Assembly (NCBI GenBank): GCA_025558095.1
Contig: JAIVFI010000010.1
Location: forward strand, 496,001 to 560,000
DNA: 64,000 bases
Source: Hyaloraphidium curvatum
Lineage: Eukaryota; Monoblepharomycota; Hyaloraphidiomycetes; Hyaloraphidiales; Hyaloraphidiaceae
Reading direction: 5' to 3'
The translations under genes were made by a program, and so were the position numbers. The notes below the pieces were generated by a model. The model worked only from the letters and a program-made list of their open reading frames with translations. It was not told the DNA's origin and did not search any database. Of the stretch, positions 42,601-54,800 are shown piece after piece. Each line of letters begins with the position of its first letter. Positions within the stretch are counted from its first letter, which is position 1.

Positions 42601-45600
42601 TCGATCGGACGGGCCCCGCGGACGCGGAAGGGCGCCACGGGCGGCTTCCCAGGCACGGCTTTTGGCGAGATGGTAGTTGCGCTATCGGCACAGAAGGCCG
42701 AGATCGTGGCCGACGGGTCCCGTGCCAGCGAGATCCTTGCGAGGCACTTCAGCGACGAATCGGGTGAACAAAAGGGCAAAGAAGACGTGGTTTCGTGGTT
42801 GATTGCAGCGGCAAGGGAGTCGAATTCGGTTTCGCTTCAGATCGCCCTGCTTCAGCTCCTGGAACGAGTGTCCCTTCGTTCGAAGCTTGCAAGTCTCGCC
42901 CCGTCGCTTCAGGCGCTTCTCGCGGGGCCTGGCACAGCGCTATCTGACGAGAGCGAAGTACTTGCACGCCTGATGCTTCGGAGCGTGGACGCCGAAGAGC
43001 TAAACAGCCCAACTTCGAGGGTGCCGTCGCTGCTATTCGGTACCTTGTCGAAAGGCGCGCTTCCCGGAGCGGCTCGTGGGCACATCCTGGAAGCTGTCGT
43101 TGACCTCCTCCCGCTCGTTTTCCCGGATGTGGCCGAAGAGCGCCAAGGCGATATCGTAGCCCACCTTCTGAATCTCACGGCGCACGCGTCGCAGACTGTG
43201 CTTCAGCATGCTAGGGATGCTTTGCGGTCACTCAACGTCGACGGGCGCACTGTGACCTCCGAGCTCCGACAGTGCATGGCTTCTCTGTTTTCAAGCAAAG
43301 CCGCGGATTCGCCAAGGAAGAAGGCCAAGGTAGCGGCATCCGAGTACGCCGTTGAACCAGGCGCTCGGGATTGGCTATACCTTGTCTCCTTGCTGGAGCA
43401 CGTTCAGTACGGAACTGGTGAAGGTGCTTCAAAAGGCCTCATAGCCGCCCTGTTTGAGCTTTTGGGACACCTGAACGATGCCGCTACAAGCGGCGCCGGG
43501 TCTACAGAATACGCACGTCAGCTGACTTTGGAAGCTGCCCGGCGCTGCCTCGAGTCACACGATCACACGTTCGAACCGGTCGAGGACTCGGTGCTCAGGG
43601 TGGACAACGTCGTGCAATGTCTTCGGTCGTCCGACAACCCTCAGACTCATAGCGAGGTTCTTATGTTGCTCACGACCATCGCCAAGACGCATGCCGAACT
43701 CGTTGTGCACAACATCATGCCCGTGTTCACTTTCCTGGGAACAAACATGCTGCGGCAGGACGACAACTACAGCTTCTTTGTCATTCGTGAGACCATTGCG
43801 ACGCTGGTGCCTCGCCTGGTGGAGGTCGAGGGCGACGTATCGCACTCTGAGGCGGTGTCTCGGGCGAAACCCATCGTGCAGGTCTTCGTCGATGCACTGC
43901 AGCACATTCCCGCACATAGAAGGCTGGATCTTTTCGTTAACCTCGTGGAGGCGCTTGACCCGACCCTTCTGGATCTCGTCTTTGCGCGCTTGCTCGAGAA
44001 GTTTGTGTTGGATTCTTCAAACACCCCGGCGAGTGCTGCTGGCGTGCAACGGGAGAGCTTTGTAGAGTTTGGTTTGCTTTTGGCATCTCGTTTCAGTGTG
44101 GAAGTCAGGCTAGACTCCGCGGTCGGTCTGCTGCGTGCTTTGGACGAACAACCTGCCCGCACCGGTTCTAGCGGAAAGGATAGCTTGACTTCGGCTGCGG
44201 AACCAAGGCCGCTGTCGGACAAACAGCTTCGCCAGTACCGAATGGTCGTGACTGACTTTGTCGGGAGGCTCCTGGCTGGGAAGGAACTCGAACAGCATGC
44301 CTTGAGAGACGTCGAGGTGGCCACTGCCGTGCCGAAGTACGAGCCGAAGCTTCTGGCCATCGTGGAGCTGCTTCTGCTGTTGGTTACCCGTCTCACAGAC
44401 TCAGAGGCCGAGTTCGAGAGCTCCCATCTTGGGAGGTTCTGGAAGGCCCATTTCAAGCTCACGTACACTGTGCTTGCGAAAGTGAACGATCTTTTGTCGA
44501 TTCCCACCTTCCTCAAAATCGTGCGGCAGCTCATGACTCACGAGAGCATTGCCATAAGGAGGAAAGTGGTGGGGATGTTCGGGGAGAAGGTCTTTCCGCC
44601 AAAGTGGGCTTCCGGCAAAGAAACGGTGGCCCTGTTCAAGGCAGCTTTGGAGGAGCTTTTCCACACTGTCAGGAGTGTGTCGGCAGAAGCGGTTGATGAG
44701 GAGCTCTCCACGCTTCGGCGGTCAGCCATCAGGGCGATGAGTTTGCTGGCTGAAAAGCTCCATGGCGAGCATGCCGATCTCTTTGTTGATGCTATCCCTG
44801 CGATCCTTGGGCCGCACGCTCTTGGCAGTTCCGAGGACGACGACGTCGTCGCCTCCATGGATGCTCTGGCGTCGCTTTGGTGGGTGTCTTTCGTCGAGCT
44901 CGGATTGCATCGGCATGTCTGACGCAGTGTTGGCTCCAGTCGAAGCTTGGGTCCGCGGGCTCTTGGCCACCTGCCCAGGTTCATGCCGATGGTCATGTCC
45001 CAGCTTGGCGCCGCAGCGAAGGGCAAACGACGGTCGCTCAGGCGCCCGGGACTGCAGTGCACATTGGCCATTGTCATCATGTTCCCCCAATTCATGGGCC
45101 CCCATGCTGGGGACTTGCTCGACATCCTGTTTACTGGAGATTACGTAGAAGCGAAAGCCGATGACGCCGAGAAGGTGAGTACATGTTTCACCTTCCCCCT
45201 TACCCCCAACCGCTAACTGTCGTGCGAACGCGTTAGGCCCAGGATCTGGCCGAGAAACTGCGCCAGCAATTGTCCAGTGCAATCCCACCGCGATCGCTTA
45301 TACCGGTATTCGCCGCCGAAGTGGACAAGACGATCGGGCGTGGTCGATCATCTCTGGCGGCGCTCTTCCGTTGCGTCAGTACAGCGGTCGCCTCGATGTC
45401 TTCGGACAACCTTGTGGCGACATACAAGGCACTCTTCAAGATTTACGCGCGAGCCTTTGACCTCCGGCGGCTGGCACCCGCCACGTCCGCTTGGGCTGGC
45501 GATCAGATTGATCTCGCGGAAGCAGACATTGCCGCGAGCTTCGTTGCCATGGTGATGAAGCTTAATGAGGGTCTCTTCAAGCCCATGTTCGTCAAGTTGG

Positions 45601-46325
45601 TCGATTGGTCTACGCCGGATTCCACGAAGGCGGCCGCGAGTCTCGCCGAGGGCCGGCAGCTGGTGTTCTACAAGCTCTTGGATGCGCTCTTAGACAGCTT
45701 GAAGGTGATTGCTGCCGACTGTGCGCTTTGTCTGTGGATCTAATTGGCCCATCGACAGACGCTGTTCGTGCCGTATGTGTTCATGGTTGCGGATCAGATG
45801 CTTTCCATCCTGGAAGCCGCCGCCGTGGATGGATCCAGGCAATCTGGACGATGGACATTCGTCGTCTCGTCCTTGGCCAAGTCTTTTCTTCACGACACCG
45901 AGGGATTGTGGAGGCAGGACGGCCGCGCAGACAAGATTATGAAGGCGTTGGTCGACCAATTGGAAGCGGCTGGCGCGCCAAGTTCGCCGGGCTACATTGA
46001 TCGCATGAAGGCGCACGTGGTGCCTTGCGTAGCCGAGTACGCCGTTGCCGCGGGCTCTGAAAGGGCGCACAAGAGCCTGAACCTTGCACTTCTTGCCAAA
46101 TGTCGAAGCAGCACCGCAGAGGTCAGACTTGCGGCCCTTTGGAGCTTGCAGGCGATCTGGGAGAAGCTCGGGGACGAGCTTCTGCCTCATCTGCCTCAGA
46201 CGGTGCCGATTCTTGCCGATTTGTTGGAGGACGATGACCCACTGGTTGAGAGAACGACGCGGGAGCTGGCTCTGCGCATACAGGCCGTCATTGGAGAGGA
46301 CCTGATGACCTACATGACGCGGTGA
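39623..46325 (+). CDS. UTP10: Utp10/HEATR1, U3 snoRNP (t-UTP) component
   Basis: Utp10 is a large HEAT-repeat protein of the small-subunit processome, needed for pre-18S rRNA processing and rDNA transcription in the nucleolus. Six exons read through cleanly: 39623-39916, 39985-40199, 40257-44879, 44928-45174, 45237-45704 and 45759-46325, giving about 2137 residues, close to human HEATR1. The start MSLASQLAKQISSRQSRTAV, then ASYLFDARVAADYDTETIRS, LFLRHVSPFFLSKSAAKTLE and WLVRRFRIHELNVDDVVSCI are the conserved N-terminus. The conserved C-terminal part has ALGHLPRFMPMVMSQLG, the LFVPYVFMVADQML segment and KCRSSTAEVRLAALWSLQAI, and ends in HEAT repeats. Introns are 48-68 nt long. Confidence 0.93.
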
Positions 46326-46358
46326 AGCTAATATAGGGAGAACGGGCATGCATCCATG

Positions 46359-48206
46359 CTACTCCTCGGCACCGTTTGCACGTGTACTTCTGTCTGCTCC
46401 GCCCTTGCTATGCTTCTGCTTCGACTTCGACTGAGAAATCACCTGCTTCTTGTGTCCGGCCTTGCGGCGATCGAAGCCTGGGCGTGTATCTATCCGCGCC
46501 CTTGCAGGCGCCCTCTTCTTCAGCAAGCGCTTCAAAAGCTTTGATGGCTTCTCGAGTCGAAGCATCCACTCCGGCACCTCGCAGCCGCTTTCACGCATCA
46601 CGTTGACGATCGACTTCAAGTACGGCGCGTCTTCTTTGGTGAAGAACGTGACGGCCCGACCGCTGCGCCCCGCGCGTCCTGTGCGCCCGATCCTGTGAAT
46701 GTAGCTCTGCACCGTCTGCGGAAAATCGTAGTTCACGACCAGGTTCACGCCCTTGAAGTCGATACCGCGAGCCATGAGTTCCGTGCAAATTAGGACCCAG
46801 AGCGCCCCCGTTCGGAAGCTCTGCACGATGGCGTCCCGCTGCGCCTTTGTCCGTTCCGAATGCATCACGTCTACATTGATTCCCTCAAAAACCAGCTCGT
46901 GGAAAAGCTCCTTGGCGCGATCGATGGACTGAACGAACACCAGGACCGGCGGCTTGAAGCCTTCCTTGATCATGCGCCGTATCTCGAGCAGCTTTCCTTC
47001 CTCGGAGCCAACGAACAGCAGCTTCTGCTCTATGGTCTCCGTGGCCGCGTTTCTGCCGGAAACTCCTGGGTTAGGCCAACGAGCGGCACAAAGAGTCTCG
47101 GCCCGCTCACTTGTGTCCAATAACGACGCGGATGGGATCCTTCATGATCGAGGTTGCCAGCTCTTCCACCGAGGACGGGATGGTGGCGCTGTAGAGCGAG
47201 CGAACCACTTTGGGGTTCGTGCAAGCCGCGAAGATCTCGTCGATTTGATCCAAAAAGCCGAGATCCAACAGCTGGTCCGCCTCGTCGAGCACCAAGTGCC
47301 GGACCTTGTCAAGCTTCAGCGAGTCGTGCTTCAGAGCGTGGACGAGGCGGAGGGGCGTCGCGATGAGGATGTCTGATCCAAGGGGTGTGAGCAGCGAGGT
47401 CGAGCATGGAACGAGCACCGCTGCCCACCAAAGTGACCGAACTGAGCGGTAACCTTGGGATTCTCGAGGTTCGCGATCTGGGTGAGGAGGCATACCCTGA
47501 ACGGCTTCCCTTTGCTCAAATTCTGGAGGTGCCGGTACGTTTGCTGGGCGAGTTCACGAGTTGGCGAGATGATGACGGCCCGGAACCCTTCTTTGGTCGG
47601 TCCCCTGAGGTCGTGCAGGATCGGGAGGAGGAAAGCCAGCGTTTTCCCCGAGCCCGTCGGCGCGCAGGCAATGATCTCCCGCCCGTGTATGGAAATGGTC
47701 GTGGCCTGCATTTGGATTGGCGACGGCTCGGCAAAGTTCGCCGCCGCAACGTTCTTCCGGAGGTAGGCCTTGACTTTGAAGCGCTCAAAGAGCTCCTCAA
47801 ACGAGCGGACCGGATTGGGCACATCGGTGCCGTGAATCCGGATCCGATGACGCCTGCGGAATTCCTCAACGTCCTTCGGCGTGTCCAAAGACGCCTGCGC
47901 TCCCTCCGAGTCCGAAGTCGCTGCGTCACCCTCCACAGGTCCAGAGACTGCTCCATCGTCCACAACGGTGGGCTCCGCGACCTTTGCATCCCCAAAAAAG
48001 TCCAGCTCCGCCGATGCTACCTGCAGGGCCGGCATCGCCGACACGGAAACCTTCGCCCGCTTGCTCGGAGCCTGCGCGGCCGCACGTCACCAGGCGATGT
48101 GGCCGCCCTAACCAGCTTTTGATCCTACCTCGAAAATCGATACATCCTCCTCGAATTTTCTCTTGTTGTAGCTCGCGCCTCTCGAAAGCAGGGCGAATGG
48201 ATCCAT
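46359..48206 (-). CDS. ROK1: Rok1/DDX52, DEAD-box RNA helicase of 18S rRNA processing
   Basis: Exon 1 (48206-48129) reads [20 protein letters not shown] and joins in phase 0 to the exon starting at 48071 with [11 protein letters not shown]. Helicase motifs follow: Q motif region [14 protein letters not shown], motif I APTGSGKT, Ia [10 protein letters not shown], then, after an intron, [13 protein letters not shown] in motif II ([14 protein letters not shown]), motif III SATIPSS, and in the second domain [36 protein letters not shown] and [15 protein letters not shown]. The tail is basic. The N-terminal leader and the [12 protein letters not shown] motif before the Q motif are those of Rok1, which releases snR30 and helps 40S assembly. 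It is convergent with UTP10, with 33 bp between the stops. Confidence 0.92.
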
Positions 48207-48290
48207 TGTTTTCGTCGGGCTCCCCCCTGGCGTCGATCATGCGATGAACACAGTGCGAACTGCGCACACCACCCCCGGACCGGCGCAACC
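48207..48290. promoter_or_regulatory. Bidirectional promoter region, ROK1/YJU2
   Basis: Only 84 bp separate the start codons of ROK1 (minus) and YJU2 (plus), so both promoters and leaders must overlap here or extend into the genes. I see no TATA box. Co-regulation of a ribosome-assembly helicase and a splicing factor is possible but not shown by the sequence. Confidence 0.4.
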
Positions 48291-49342
48291 ATGTCCGAAC
48301 GCAAGGTTATCAACAAATACTTTCCTCCGTACGTTCTCGAGTGTGACGGAGCGTCAAAGGCATCGCGCTCACCCTGTCCGCGACCAGCGACTTCGACCCG
48401 TCGAAGATCGGCCGACGGAAGGGCCCGAAGAATTCGCAGCACAAGGTGCGGCTCATGGCGCCCTTTTCGATGAACTGCCGGACCTGCGGGAACTGGATCG
48501 CAAAGTCGACCAAGTTCAACGCCCGCAAGGAGAACGTCAAGGACATGGACTACCTCGGCATCCGCATCTTTCGCTTCTACATCCGGTGCCCGCGGTGCTC
48601 GGCCGAGATTACCTTCCGCACGGACCCGCAAAACACGGACTATGTTTGCGAGCAGGGCGCTGTCCGCAACTTTGAGCCCTGGAAGGACTCGTCGCTGACG
48701 GAAGACGAGCTGAAGGAGCAGCGCGCCAAGGACGAAGAGAACAACCCCATGAAGGCGCTGGAGAACCGTACCATGGAGTCGAAGCGTGAAATGGACATTC
48801 TCGACGCTTTGGACGAGATTCGGACGAGGAATGCAATGAACGAACGGGTCGATCCCGAGGGTTTGCTGGAAAAGCTCATGGAGAAGAAGCGGAAGGACAC
48901 GGAGGAGGCTTACGCCGTGCTGTTGGAGCAGCTGCTCGACGAGGAAGACGACGCTTATGCGAGGTCGATCTTTGGCGGCGGATCTTCGGTTGGAGAGGCG
49001 CCAGACGAGGCGCCTGCGGCGGCGGTCAAACGGCTGGCGCCCGACGAAGAGGACTCGGACGACGAGGCCGTATTGTCGAGGCTGCGTAGCAAGTTTGGGG
49101 GAGGTGATATTGGGCCGATGGCAGCTTCCAATGGCCATTCGTCGACCAAACCGGCGAATGGTCCCCGCGCGGCTCAGACCCTTGTGGTTGCCAAGAAGCA
49201 GAAGACGGACCTGGGTGTCGTGCCTGCCAAAGCGAATGCGCGAGCCCAGCAGGAGCCCGCCAAATCCGCACCGCCGCCATCCGCTTTGAGCGGTTTGGCT
49301 GTTTACGATGACTCTGACGGAGATTCGGCCTCGGGAAGCTGA
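48291..49342 (+). CDS. YJU2: Yju2/CCDC94, splicing step-one factor
   Basis: Yju2 promotes the first catalytic step of pre-mRNA splicing as part of the Prp19-associated complex. Exon 1 (48291-48328) gives MSERKVINKYFP; a 59 nt intron follows; exon 2 starts at 48388 and reads DFDPSKIGRRKGPKNSQHKV. The zinc-binding pair is visible as MNCRTCGNWI and YIRCPRCSAEITF, and the conserved TDPQNTDYVCEQGAVRNFEP comes next. A helical segment (MDILDALDEIRTRNAMNERV) and an acidic low-complexity tail complete about 330 residues. Confidence 0.93.
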
Positions 49343-49487
49343 TGGTTTGCATGTTTGCAAATAATGTGACATTCTTTTCGCGAACAGAACATATCTCATT
49401 ACCCTGCCCATACCGTGTCGCAGCCTGCCAACCATGCCCGACTAAACCAGCGCCGACGCACCACCATGTGCGATGGAGATTATCCCC

Positions 49488-51849
49488 TCACAGCCAGCTC
49501 ATCCACGTAAGATCCTGTTGGGCCAAGTTCACCGGATTCGTTGCCTGAGAAATGAGGTCGAGAATGGTCTGGTTCACAGGCACATTGACCTCAATGTTCT
49601 AGAACGGGACGTCAGAAGTGCCAGCACAACACCTGTCGACGAAGGACTGTACCTTTTCCCTCTCGATGCGGCACGAGAGCGCTTCGGCCCGCTTTGTGAC
49701 GAGCTGCACATTCTGCTGCACCAGATCACGGAACTGCGAATCCGACAGCAAACGGAGCACCGGCGATGCCGCCGCGCCCGACTGCCACGAGTTGAGCTCG
49801 TCCCGAATGAAGAGGCTCAAGTAATCGTCCATGTCAAACTCGGGAGTGGTCAGGGAGCGGGCAATGGCCATTAGGGCGCTCGTGAAGACCCCCTCCACGC
49901 CATTCGGGGTCATGAAGGTCTGGAGGTTCGGAGTGAACCTGAACGGAACCTTCTCGGTCGAAACGAGCATCGGCAGGTAGCCATTCTGATTCGTGCTTCC
50001 CGTTGCAAGGACTAGAGACGAGATTAGCAGCTGGTCTCGCGTGTTCAGCGAACGCAACGTACTGGGCGTCATCTCGGTCATCCATATGTTGCCGGTGCGG
50101 GTTGATATGATGAACCGGTGCGGGAAGCGGGGACCAATGCCCATCACCCAGGTCATGAAGGTCACCGCCGCCATCTGCTGCGTGAACTGCTTCCGGATCG
50201 TCCAAAAGTCTTCGTACGAGTCCATCCGCCTGAGCATGTACTGGCGACAAACGAGAATGAGAGATGAATCGGCCCGCTGCTGCGTGTGATGACGTACTCG
50301 TGTCAAGACCGTGTCTGGGCAAATCTTGTTCATGATGTGGTCGACGATCTCCACGCGCATGTTTGTAAGATCCTGTTTCTGTGGGAGCAACCGTTGAGCT
50401 CCACCGAAAAGCGGTGGCGAGCACCGACTCACCGCCTTGCGGCCGGCGGGGTCCTCCCCTCCCGGGGTGTTCTTCAGCATCTCTCGGAGCGTCGTCGTGT
50501 AGTAGATCATGGGCTCATCCTTGTAGATGCCGGTCCGGTCGCAGTGATCCTCGTATATCTCCGACAAGGACTGGTACGAAGGGTCGTCCTGCACCAAGCG
50601 CACTTGATGCGACAGGGGAACAATGAGCGGCAGGTGGAACGACAAGTTGCGTCGCCGTGACTCCTTCTTGCGTTCCAGAACCCTGCATCGACAAGGGTGA
50701 GACAAATAACTCGGGCGATCGCCAAAATGCGGGCGTACGTATTCAGGATTCTGAAGAACTGCATGATGCGCTCCTCGCGCCTCCCCTGCCGGGTCGCCGG
50801 ATTCTGTACCAAGAACGGATGAAGGCTGCCGTCATGCCCGCGTATGGTGAGCCGGCGCAAGCATGAGCCGTGGGCTCTGACGACGTCGACCTCCGGCTGG
50901 AAGCGGTCGATGCAAATGAAGTCGACATTCGCGTCCTTGTGCTGCAATCAAAAAGGTCAGCGCACGGGAGCAATGCACGTAGCGCCTGCGCTCACCAGCA
51001 AGTACTGCCCGGGCACCTCGATGTCTCCGAGCTTCTGGTGCTCGAACTCTATGAGGTAATGGCTGTACTGCTCAAGGTGCTGGCGACGCGGGCGGCTGTC
51101 GAGGAGATGCTCCAATTTGTCCCTCCAATCCCGGAAACGGGCGATAAGCTCGAGCAGGTTTGGCTTGGTCTTGATGAAGTCTTGCTCGAAAGCGCCCTTG
51201 TACTGCGAAGCGTTGGCTTAAGAAAATGAACGGAACGACGCGAAAGCGACCTTACCTTGATGTGGCTCTGGTGGTTCATCCCCTCTGCAAGCCTCGACAG
51301 ATTGGCTTCCATCATCCTAGGCAGAGACCAGTTCTCGTTCTGCACGACTTTAGACATCCAATTCTGCAAAAGGAGAAATCAACCACCGGCAAGATGGATC
51401 GCTGGAGCGGTTTCCGAACCTGCACAGCGTCGTTCAGCAAAGCCGAAATGAGCCGGTACATGTCGTCGTCCGCAGTGGGCTTCAGCCGCTGAATGATTTG
51501 ATCGACCATGGTTTCCATGGAGAGCGCGAGCAGAGGGAAGGCCGTCTTCAGGGCCGACATGATCTCCTCCACATGCTCCCAAGGCTGCCGGCGCTGATTC
51601 AAGGGAGCTTGCGATCCATCCTGGCCAGCTGCCGGGGTGCCTGCAGCAGCGCCCTGTCCGTTTTCTCCCGGCTGCGCGCTTTGGGGAGTTGCGCCGCCTC
51701 CAGCATCTTGGGCATTGCCCTCATTTGCGGGAGTCTGTGCCTGCTGACCTCCGGCCCCCGGCCCCTCGTCGGCGGCCGGCGTCTCTTTCTGATCCACGGA
51801 TTCCTGCTGCGCCCCGGTTGCCTCGGTTCTGGACGGCTCCGCCGTGGTT

Positions 51850-51881
<32 letters not shown>

Positions 51882-54800
51882 CTGGGCCGAGCTCATCGCA
51901 ACCTGCTTCCGAAGCACGGAATACTCTTCCTTCGCCGCCCGCAAATGGAAATGGAGCGCCTGGTCAACGAATTAGAGAACCAATCTCGAGCAGCATCTCA
52001 GCCACGACCAACCTGGGGGAAATGTTTCGCGATGCGCTTGAGCAAGTTCTTGGCGTGCCTCGTCTCCTTGTTCGAAAGCGCCGCGAGCAACTGGGGTATG
52101 AAGGTGATCCAGTACCAAACCGGGACGTCGCCTTTGTAGGCCTCGAAAGCTTTGTACAGAGTCCCCTGGCCATCATCCAAGCTAAGCAGCCAAAGCACCC
52201 TGGCGTTGAACTTGCGCGACTTTGCACTCTTGTAGAGGGCAGACGCATGGAGGTGGCAGTTGATGGCGTTGACGGCGAACTTGACTTCGGCCGGCTGCTC
52301 CTGGAACATGCGATCGTTGTACTCCCCCCAGGAAGCCCACGCCTTCGCCGTGTTGGAGTCGATCTGCACCGCTGATGCGTACGCCTCCGTCGCCTCCGCA
52401 TGAAGGTTGAGGCGCGCAAGGAAGTCCGCCTTGAGCGTGAAGAACTCCGCTTTCTGGGCCGGGATGAAGTACGCCAGGTTCGTGTTGTTGATCACGTCCA
52501 AGCCGGTGGGATACTCGTTGGGAGTTTGGAAGTAGCACTTGGCCTGCTCGCGCAGCTTGTAGAAGGCCTCCTGGATCTCGATGTTGGGCAGCGTGTAGAT
52601 CTTGCTGAGCGACGTGATGCAGACGTCCGTGAGGCCGTGCTTCCGCGCGACGTGCGCGAAGCGGTTGATAATCCAAGCGGTCTCGTGGTATCCTCGGAAG
52701 CCGTACGAGCTCGTGGGACTACCGTTCCCTCCGGCGCCCTGCTGCGTCAACTGCGGAATCAAGGGGATGTAGGCCTTGTTGATGGTCGTGAAGACGTGCT
52801 GGCGCCAAGCAACCAAGTCGCTCCACATGTTGATGTCCTCCCACAGGTTCGGCAGCCGCTCGCGCCAAGTCTGGAGGATTCCCTTCAGCTCCTGGGACTT
52901 TTGCTCGATGTTGGTCGCCGTCGTCGTGTTGAGATTCCCCTGGATGTTTGCCGCCTCGCTGAGCTCAACGTACTGCTGGAACATGTGCAGCAACGGAACG
53001 TGGGAGACGGAAATGATGCGGGGAAGGGAGTACCAATGCCGCAAGGAAAGCTCCATGCCTTGGTCGCACGCCTCCTTGAAGGCCTTCATTCGGTCCGAGT
53101 TCTCGGGGGAGTTGAGGATCAGGAAGGCATCGAACACCTTGCGGCGCGGGGTCGGGGCATCTGCCAGTTCTCCGACAGTACGAAGCAGCCCTTCCCGGTC
53201 GTTGGAGGTCGATTGCCAATCCGAGAGTCTCCAAGCGCACTCCAGCAGGAGGTCGTTCATCTTTTCGTGCTGCGCGAAGTCCGTCAGGAGCTCCCATTGC
53301 TGGAGCTTCTCGGTGCACCGAACCCAGTGCTCCTCCCACAGGTAGTACTCCGATTCGGCAAATGGGGTTACGCCCGTCTTCCCGCGGCTCTGCGCGAGCT
53401 CGTAGAAGTGCTGCGCATGCTGCCAGAGACCACTCTGCTCGTACGAAAGAGCCAGGTTCGTCTCGTTGTAAAGGCAGCGGCGCCGCCAGAGCCCGCAAAA
53501 GTAGTCGTCCTCGCTAAGCGAACCGTAGAGGTCGGCGAGGGCGTCAAGGGTGCTCTCGCGGATCTTGTCCTCCTCCTTCGTGCCGACAAAGCTATTCTTG
53601 GAATCCATCGCCGCCATGTTCTGCAAAATTTCGATTCCCGTGTGCCAAGCGTTGTACGTCCTCGACAGGTACTTGACCAGCTGCGGCGCCAAAGCAACCG
53701 GAGGTAGGCAGCGCGCGAGACCGTCCAAAAGCGTCTGAATCACGTTGGGCCGATGGAACATCTGCTTCATGTGGTAGTCTTTCGACAGGAGCGAGACCAT
53801 CATCTTGATCATGTCGTGGCGCTCCCGCAGCTCGAGGACGTTCCACAGAAGCGGGAACGTGAGCACCCAAAGGCCGTGCGCCATTTCCGCATCTACGTGG
53901 ATGAGCTCCTTCAAAGGAGATAGCAGGCTTTCGAGCTCCAGAATTGCAAGACCCTCAAGGAAAGCCTTGTGCTCGGCCACGACATTCTCGACCACGTGTC
54001 CACCGGTATCCGAGGTTTCCATCCTCTGATCGGCAACGTTCGGTGCCGAAAGCAAAAGCGAAGCAGCGCTGGTGACAGGGACTACCCGGCAAGACGACGA
54101 CACCTGCGACAGTGAGCGATCCTTGACGATGCAGCCGAGCAGCAGGCCCAACGCTTGCTGAATCCAGAAGGTGTCCGCCAAAGACTCCCAGTTCTGAACT
54201 CCGAGAACGTATCGCAGCCTCGTCGATACCGTGCGTGAGATGCTGTTGGTAAAGAGCGTCATGAAGCGGTTGCGAAGCGCCGGGTTCTCGTTCTTTGTGC
54301 CCATCAGAAACGCTTGCTCGAGCTTCACCGTCAGCTCCGTCCTGCTGAACTCAGGGTCCGAGTATATGTCCGCCACGAGCGACAGGTAATCCTCGAGAAG
54401 CCGGCGCTGGTCGGGCCTGGCTTCGAACGACATCATCTTCACCACCAGGGTTGCCTTCTCCTTGATCGTGGGGAAAGATTCGCCGGTCGCGAGTACCCAG
54501 TCGCGGACCATGTTGAGAACGGCTCGCAAAAGCTCCTGGTCGTTCGATCGCTCAATGATGTTGATCATCTCCTTCAGCAAGATCCGCCGGTTGTCCGGTA
54601 CCATATAGGCGGCCCGCTTCTTAAGAAGGTGCAGCAACGAGATGATGACGGGTCCTGATGCTTCGGGTGTTGAAGAACCTGTCGTCTGGCCAGTTTGGCC
54701 GGCATTCGCGGCATTCGGCGTCGGCGCGGGGTGCGGCGGCGTCGGCGCATGGTCCCTGACGAGCTTCTGCAGGAGCTTCGTGAGGGATCCGACGTACTTG

